Shown in pieces: positions 61,901-64,000 of a stretch of 64,000 nt of DNA. The notes under the pieces were generated by a model, which had not been told where the DNA came from, did not search any database, and was given only the letters and a program-made list of their open reading frames with translations. Both the position numbers and the translations under genes were made by a program. This DNA is from Aptenodytes patagonicus (lineage: Eukaryota; Chordata; Aves; Sphenisciformes; Spheniscidae), in NCBI RefSeq assembly GCF_965638725.1, contig NW_027472026.1, positions 434,001-498,000 of the forward strand. Direction: 5' to 3'. Numbering within the stretch: position 1 is the stretch's first letter; each line of letters begins with the position of its first letter.

Positions 61901-63217
61901 ATGGACAATCTAAGAAGCCAGGAAGGAAATGTACATGTAATGAGAGATTTTTATGTTGCAGAACTGAAGTTTAAATGCATATTGAGAAAATGGACTGCTG
62001 ACATGACATTACATCTGGTGACATCTAAAATGAAAAGATTTAAGACTTTTAGACAATAAATTTTCCCAGTGGTGAAGAAATTATAGAATCCCATCCCTTT
62101 GCTCATATTAAGCAGTTACCTCCGAGAGGAAAGTAAGATCTCGGGGGCTCGGTACCAGCGTGTTGCCACGTATTCCGTTAGAGCAGGGTTGCCTTGGTCC
62201 TCAGTCATCTGACATAAAGAACGGGCCAGCCCAAAATCACAAAGTTTAACAAAGCAGTCTGCATCCAGCAAGATATTTGAAGGCTAAATTAAACAAAGGA
62301 AAATTAATAAGCTTTTTACTCTTTGAATGGCAGAAGATTATTATCAAGGTTCTTCTCCTAGTCTCATTCTTTTCATACTTTTCCGTTTAGTGTTTAACAG
62401 AAAACTTGAGCGAAGGATAAAGACTATGACTGAAATATACCTTCTGATCTCTGTGAATAACATTTCCTGAGTGGATGAATTTAGTTGCCTTCAGGAGTTG
62501 GTAGAGAATGTAACACTTGTGGATATCTTTCAGCAAATTCCCCTTCTTAATCACAGCATGTAAATCTGTCTCTGTAATATATCACATCAGTAATATATTT
62601 ACATCAGTAAAGGATTATCAAGTTGTGAATATAAGTTCCTCAAAGCAAGGCCAGAATAGACCATTGTTCAAACTGTAATCTTTCAAGTGCATCCTCAACA
62701 GAAGTTAATACTGTAATTACTAATAGTACTGCCATCTCTCTGTATTATCAGTTTGACTTGCAGCTCATGCTACGGTAACTGTTCTATTATTGCATACTTT
62801 GTTATAATAAAATTGCACATAGTCTCTTCCATATGCAACTCTTCTGTCTCTACAAGCCTTCCAATTGGTTGCTCACTGCTGTCTTTCCTTCATCTCCACC
62901 AGCCAGTTCTCATATAATTATTACTCCCTTTAAAATTTCACTGCTATTCCCATCTAATCACAACTGAGATATATATATATATAAAAACCCCTGTACTGCT
63001 CCTACTTATATGTCTGCTTACATGAATATTCACGTAAATCATCAACACACTACTATCAAAGTAGGGAACAAAGATAAGTCATAAGAGAGGCTGTATTTAA
63101 ATGGCTGATGCAATGCTAAGTCTCACCCATGGACTCAAAGATGAGGTAGATGTCCTTGTCGTTCTGAGCTCGGATAACATCAAGCAGCTTGATGATATTT
63201 GGATGTTCTCCAAATTC
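44140..63217 (-). CDS. MAPK15: MAPK15 (ERK7/ERK8), 5'-incomplete, ten coding exons
   Basis: MAPK15 is an atypical MAP kinase that autophosphorylates its TEY loop and acts in ciliogenesis, autophagy and genome stability. Exons, in transcript order: 63217-63127, 62571-62441, 62283-62120, 60638-60499, 59125-59068, 52004-51867, 51617-51512, 48256-47956, 47500-47349, 44346-44140. All have GT/AG borders and matching phases, giving 495 residues ending at TGA. Within this fragment, HRDQKPSN (70-77) replaces the usual HRDLK form, DFG is at 90-92, TEY at 110-112, APE at 120-122, and [22 protein letters not shown] follows in exon 4. Residues about 277-495 are the long C-terminal extension, ending with [15 protein letters not shown], a conserved MAPK15 signature. 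The N-terminal ~65 residues (glycine loop, catalytic lysine, start) lie beyond position 64000. Human MAPK15 is 544 residues, so the length fits. Confidence 0.95.
44347..47348 (-). other. MAPK15 intron, nothing recognised but a short duplication
   Basis: AT-rich intron. A short tandem duplication of about 21 bp (tgtggaataaatggttcc) lies at about 45352-45393. No repeat family or other exon is supported. Confidence 0.5.
47349..47500 (-). CDS. MAPK15: MAPK15 exon: C-terminal extension, second part
   Basis: The acceptor ttccttctgcag precedes 47500 and the donor gtgagt starts at 47348. It encodes 50 residues ([18 protein letters not shown] and on), Asn/Gln-rich with no recognised motif. In-frame joining on both sides supports it. 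Confidence 0.85.
47956..48256 (-). CDS. MAPK15: MAPK15 exon: C-terminal extension, first part
   Basis: The acceptor cctttctgtag precedes 48256 and the donor gtaggt starts at 47955. It encodes 100 residues starting [13 protein letters not shown]. It is Ser/Pro/Thr-rich and probably disordered; sequence is weakly conserved but the MILE start and phase fit. Confidence 0.88.
48257..49899 (-). other. MAPK15 intron, no recognised element
   Basis: Pyrimidine-rich, AT-rich intron sequence on the plus strand (many ctttctt-type words at 48,900-49,700). No repeat family could be assigned. Confidence 0.45.
49900..51240 (+). mobile_element. probable ERV LTR, plus strand, in MAPK15 intron
   Basis: A block of about 1.3 kb, much richer in GC than its surroundings, has the layout of a retroviral LTR: upstream GC-rich region, TATA-like tataaaaac at 50371, then ccaataagcttg. 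After this come degenerate repeats of a unit starting ccagcaac (near 50543, 50592, 50838 and 50884) and an end segment ctggctggacctgggg. It is antisense to MAPK15. No terminal TG/CA pair or target-site duplication was fixed, so the limits are approximate. It may be a solo LTR of an ERVL-like bird family. Confidence 0.45.
50371..50379 (+). promoter_or_regulatory. TATA-like box in the putative LTR
   Basis: tataaaaac lies in the middle of the putative LTR, where the U3/R boundary would place a core promoter. If active it would drive plus-strand transcription antisense to MAPK15. Confidence 0.4.
51512..51617 (-). CDS. MAPK15: MAPK15 exon: kinase C-terminal tail
   Basis: The acceptor catcttcttag precedes 51617 and the donor gtactt starts at 51511. 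It encodes [14 protein letters not shown], then [15 protein letters not shown], matching the family segment just after the kinase domain. Confidence 0.94.
51867..52004 (-). CDS. MAPK15: MAPK15 exon: end of kinase domain
   Basis: The acceptor tctgacttctag precedes 52004 and the donor gtgaga starts at 51866. It encodes [20 protein letters not shown], then [11 protein letters not shown], the conserved last part of the MAP kinase fold. Confidence 0.95.
52005..52926 (-). other. MAPK15 intron with G-rich tract
   Basis: AT-rich intron sequence. A G tract (8 G, A, 11 G) lies at 52772-52791. No other feature is seen up to the provirus. Confidence 0.55.
52927..52990 (-). mobile_element. 3' LTR remnant of the endogenous retrovirus
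   Basis: tgtggtggattgacc aligns without gaps with the ends of the LTRs at 61111 (12 of 15) and 57005 (12 of 15), and ctggcagctaagccccc continues the match. Beyond about 52990 the sequence no longer matches an LTR, so nearly the whole 3' LTR and the 3' half of the virus are deleted. Confidence 0.7.
53000..55110 (-). pseudogene. broken gag-like region of the endogenous retrovirus
   Basis: On the minus strand, several open pieces (for example 54884-55111, 54414-54605, 53832-54014 and 53235-53651) in different frames have the composition and order of an avian endogenous retroviral gag region. They include a basic/acidic stretch near 54.5 kb and a longer piece at 53235-53651. Stops and frameshifts separate them. 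The plus-strand frame at 52770-53627 is the antisense shadow of this region. Family assignment is by recall of bird repeats. Confidence 0.6.
55142..56690 (-). mobile_element. CR1 LINE, longest copy, inside the retrovirus
   Basis: Minus-strand CR1, about 1.55 kb. The reversed tail aatcatagaatcatagaata starts the 3' UTR. The reverse-transcriptase region spans 55452-56690 and contains [45 protein letters not shown] and the catalytic FADDTK motif. One stop codon near 56484 and a frameshift near 55500 break the frame. The endonuclease and ORF1 are missing (5' truncation). It lies within the proviral leader/gag region. Confidence 0.93.
56975..56992 (-). other. retroviral primer binding site, lysine tRNA type
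   Basis: Read on the minus strand, tggcgcccaacatggggc matches the 3' end complement of a lysine tRNA (tRNA-Lys1,2 type) with one apparent mismatch. It sits 12 bases downstream of the 5' LTR end, which fixes the orientation of the provirus. Confidence 0.75.
57005..58051 (-). mobile_element. 5' LTR of the endogenous retrovirus, split by CR1
   Basis: The two parts 57005-57329 and 57821-58051 match, in order, the two halves of the solo LTR at 61111-61661 (for example ggttgaccccagct, cagttcaataa, atggaatatctctttgg, then gtcagctgtcccagctgtg, ttaagcaacagctgaaac and ggaaattaactcaattcc). Without the CR1 the LTR is about 556 bp. The 57005 end is uncertain by two bases because of mutation. Confidence 0.8.
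57330..57820 (-). mobile_element. young CR1 LINE inserted in the LTR
   Basis: A minus-strand CR1 with an intact reversed tail (agaatcatagaatcatagaa) and the same near-identical C-terminal frame as the copies at 19357 and 22143. It sits between the two LTR halves, so it arrived after the retrovirus. It is truncated to about 490 bp. Confidence 0.93.
58052..59067 (-). other. MAPK15 intron with A/T runs
   Basis: It contains A-rich runs at about 58642-58670, followed by a segment (cacagtgagagtcgttaagcagctgg) that resembles a short old plus-strand CR1 piece. A T run of more than 25 lies at about 58886-58912. No exon is supported apart from the MAPK15 exon at its right border. Confidence 0.45.
59068..59125 (-). 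CDS. MAPK15: MAPK15 small exon
   Basis: The acceptor attattgcag precedes 59125 and the donor gtaagc starts at 59067. It encodes [18 protein letters not shown] with split codons at both ends, matching the family's kinase insert by position and phase. Confidence 0.88.
59126..60498 (-). other. MAPK15 intron, nothing recognised
   Basis: AT-rich intron with no repeat or extra exon that I can support; a short atcatcatcatc run lies at about 60126-60138. Confidence 0.5.
60499..60638 (-). CDS. MAPK15: MAPK15 exon: [11 protein letters not shown] segment
   Basis: The acceptor tcttatttgtag precedes 60638 and the donor gtagga starts at 60498. It encodes [20 protein letters not shown], then [15 protein letters not shown] up to PSPE, the C-lobe F-helix and MAP-kinase insert start. 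Confidence 0.95.
60639..61110 (-). other. MAPK15 intron, nothing recognised
   Basis: AT-rich intron sequence up to the solo LTR. Confidence 0.5.
61111..61661 (-). mobile_element. complete solo LTR of an avian endogenous retrovirus
   Basis: A 551-bp block begins tgttgtggtttaacc and ends gctgaaaccaggaca, so it has TG/CA ends, and it is flanked by the exact 5-bp direct repeat ctgat (61106-61110 and 61662-61666). It matches the LTR of the provirus at 52927-58051, whose primer binding site shows that the family reads on the minus strand. No internal viral sequence remains, the usual result of recombination between two LTRs. It contains a 22-G run at 61195-61216. It lies in a MAPK15 intron in sense orientation. 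Confidence 0.92.
61662..62119 (-). other. MAPK15 intron, nothing recognised
   Basis: AT-rich intron between the solo LTR and the exon carrying the TEY motif. Confidence 0.5.
62120..62283 (-). CDS. MAPK15: MAPK15 exon: DFG, TEY and APE
   Basis: The acceptor ttaatttag precedes 62283 and the donor gtaac starts at 62119. It encodes [20 protein letters not shown] through [19 protein letters not shown], holding the magnesium-binding DFG and the TEY activation motif. Confidence 0.95.
62441..62571 (-). CDS. MAPK15: MAPK15 exon: catalytic loop HRDQK
   Basis: The acceptor atattacag precedes 62571 and the donor gtatat starts at 62440. It encodes [15 protein letters not shown] and on to NVIHRDQK, with the catalytic aspartate and the Gln in place of the usual Leu of HRDLK. 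Confidence 0.95.
62572..63126 (-). other. MAPK15 intron, nothing recognised
   Basis: AT-rich intron with a short (AT)n run at about 62970-62983. Confidence 0.5.
63127..63217 (-). CDS. MAPK15: MAPK15 exon: [13 protein letters not shown] segment
   Basis: The acceptor ttttccctctggag precedes 63217 and the donor gtgaga starts at 63126. It encodes 30 residues ([20 protein letters not shown] and on to FESM) plus one base, the N-lobe strand region of the kinase before the hinge. Confidence 0.93.
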
Positions 63218-64000
63218 CTCCAGAGGGAAAAGACCCAACAGTCAAAATCAAGTGTCTTGCTTGTAAGTCATAAAAACAGACAATAGCCTATTTAATTTTG
63301 TATTATTGTCTAAACAAACATTAACATGCTATTTCCTTCATTATGCTTCTACTGAAATAAATAAAAGGATTTAAGCTTGCTCCACAGTATGAAACCAGCC
63401 AGTTAATCTAAAAAAAAAGGAAAATCTCTATTGTCTGAGACATTAGTTCTAAAAATCCCTCTATACCATTTGTGAATAAAATCCAGTCAACTTTATGCAC
63501 CGCGTATTTCCTACTGAAGGCAAAGAATTATTGTGGCAGTGAAAATAGAACAAAGTTGCCATCAATATTCATAATTAAAAAACCCAACCAACCAGAAAGT
63601 GTCTATTTGAGGGTATGCTGAAACACTCTGCAGGCTGCATTGATTGAACTGACTGTAATGGGAGATCAGACAGTCAGCATACAAAGAGATACCTAAATAC
63701 AGGTATCTTAAACTGGAAGTGAATTCTATCCTCACATTTGCAGACTGACAATACTGTCAAGATCATTTACTCAATCCTCAGTCTTAACAACTTTTATTTC
63801 CTATAGCTAACACTTCTGCGCAGCTAGAGAACACTTCACAATATGCCAACATTTTCATGAACTACCGAGTATAAAATTGTAAATAGCTGCATCATAAAAC
63901 CTACGCTTGTATCTAAAATACATAACTGAATTTTTTGTTATTTGAACCAGTAATATAGACTCTTTATCTATTTCCATAACAAATTCAGTTATAAACAGTA
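63218..64000 (-). other. MAPK15 intron running off the window
   Basis: Searched on the minus strand for the missing first exons (glycine-rich loop, catalytic lysine); none was found, so they lie to the right of the window. Confidence 0.55.

Noticed and set aside
44140-63217. Another CMGC kinase (for example a CDK, or MAPK1/3) instead of MAPK15
   Set aside because: The TEY motif with HRDQK, the FHCP...QLSVAEYR segment and the SYSQAYGT C-terminus fit MAPK15 only.
1-64000. CRISPR arrays, bacterial operons, tRNA or rRNA genes, telomere repeats
   Set aside because: None seen. The sequence is vertebrate nuclear DNA; direct repeats are explained by transposable elements and microsatellites.

Overview
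This is vertebrate nuclear DNA, almost certainly from a bird. It has long introns with GT/AG splice sites, many CR1 LINE copies with the avian 3' tail (repeats of ATTCTATG), and avian-type retroviral LTRs. The mix of recent CR1 copies and these LTR families suggests a neoavian bird rather than a galliform, but that is inference.

Two genes are supported, arranged tail to tail. FAM83H lies on the plus strand, with coding exons at 31080-31526, 32555-32719, 33073-33197 and 36841-39487. They join in frame to an intact 1127-residue protein. MAPK15 (ERK7/8) lies on the minus strand, with ten coding exons from 63217 down to its stop codon at 44140. They join in frame to 495 residues. Its first exons, encoding the glycine-rich loop and the catalytic lysine, lie beyond the right edge. 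The same convergent FAM83H/MAPK15 pair is found on human 8q24.3, which supports both names.

Left part (1-31 kb): no protein-coding gene is visible. It holds a degenerate tandem repeat at the left edge, a CpG island at about 7.64-9.06 kb (the best candidate for the FAM83H promoter and non-coding first exon), and many CR1 copies of different ages. Two young copies form an inverted pair at 19.4-20.1 and 22.1-23.3 kb, and one CR1 is nested inside another at 24.1-26.3 kb.

Middle (31-44 kb): FAM83H, with introns holding CR1 and LTR fragments, including a second nested CR1 in opposite orientation. An intergenic spacer of about 4.65 kb follows, with a CR1 just past the MAPK15 stop codon.

Right part (44-64 kb): MAPK15, with large introns. 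One intron holds a degenerate endogenous retrovirus (52927-58051, minus strand) flanked by the 5-bp duplication GGTGC. It has a lysine-tRNA-type primer binding site, gag-like remnants, no visible reverse transcriptase or integrase of its own, a nearly lost 3' LTR, and two CR1 insertions. Another intron holds a complete solo LTR (61111-61661) flanked by CTGAT.

I found no new enzymatic or defence system. The notable points are the intact FAM83H (a human enamel gene) in a probably toothless animal, and a well-readable stack of nested insertions with target-site duplications.
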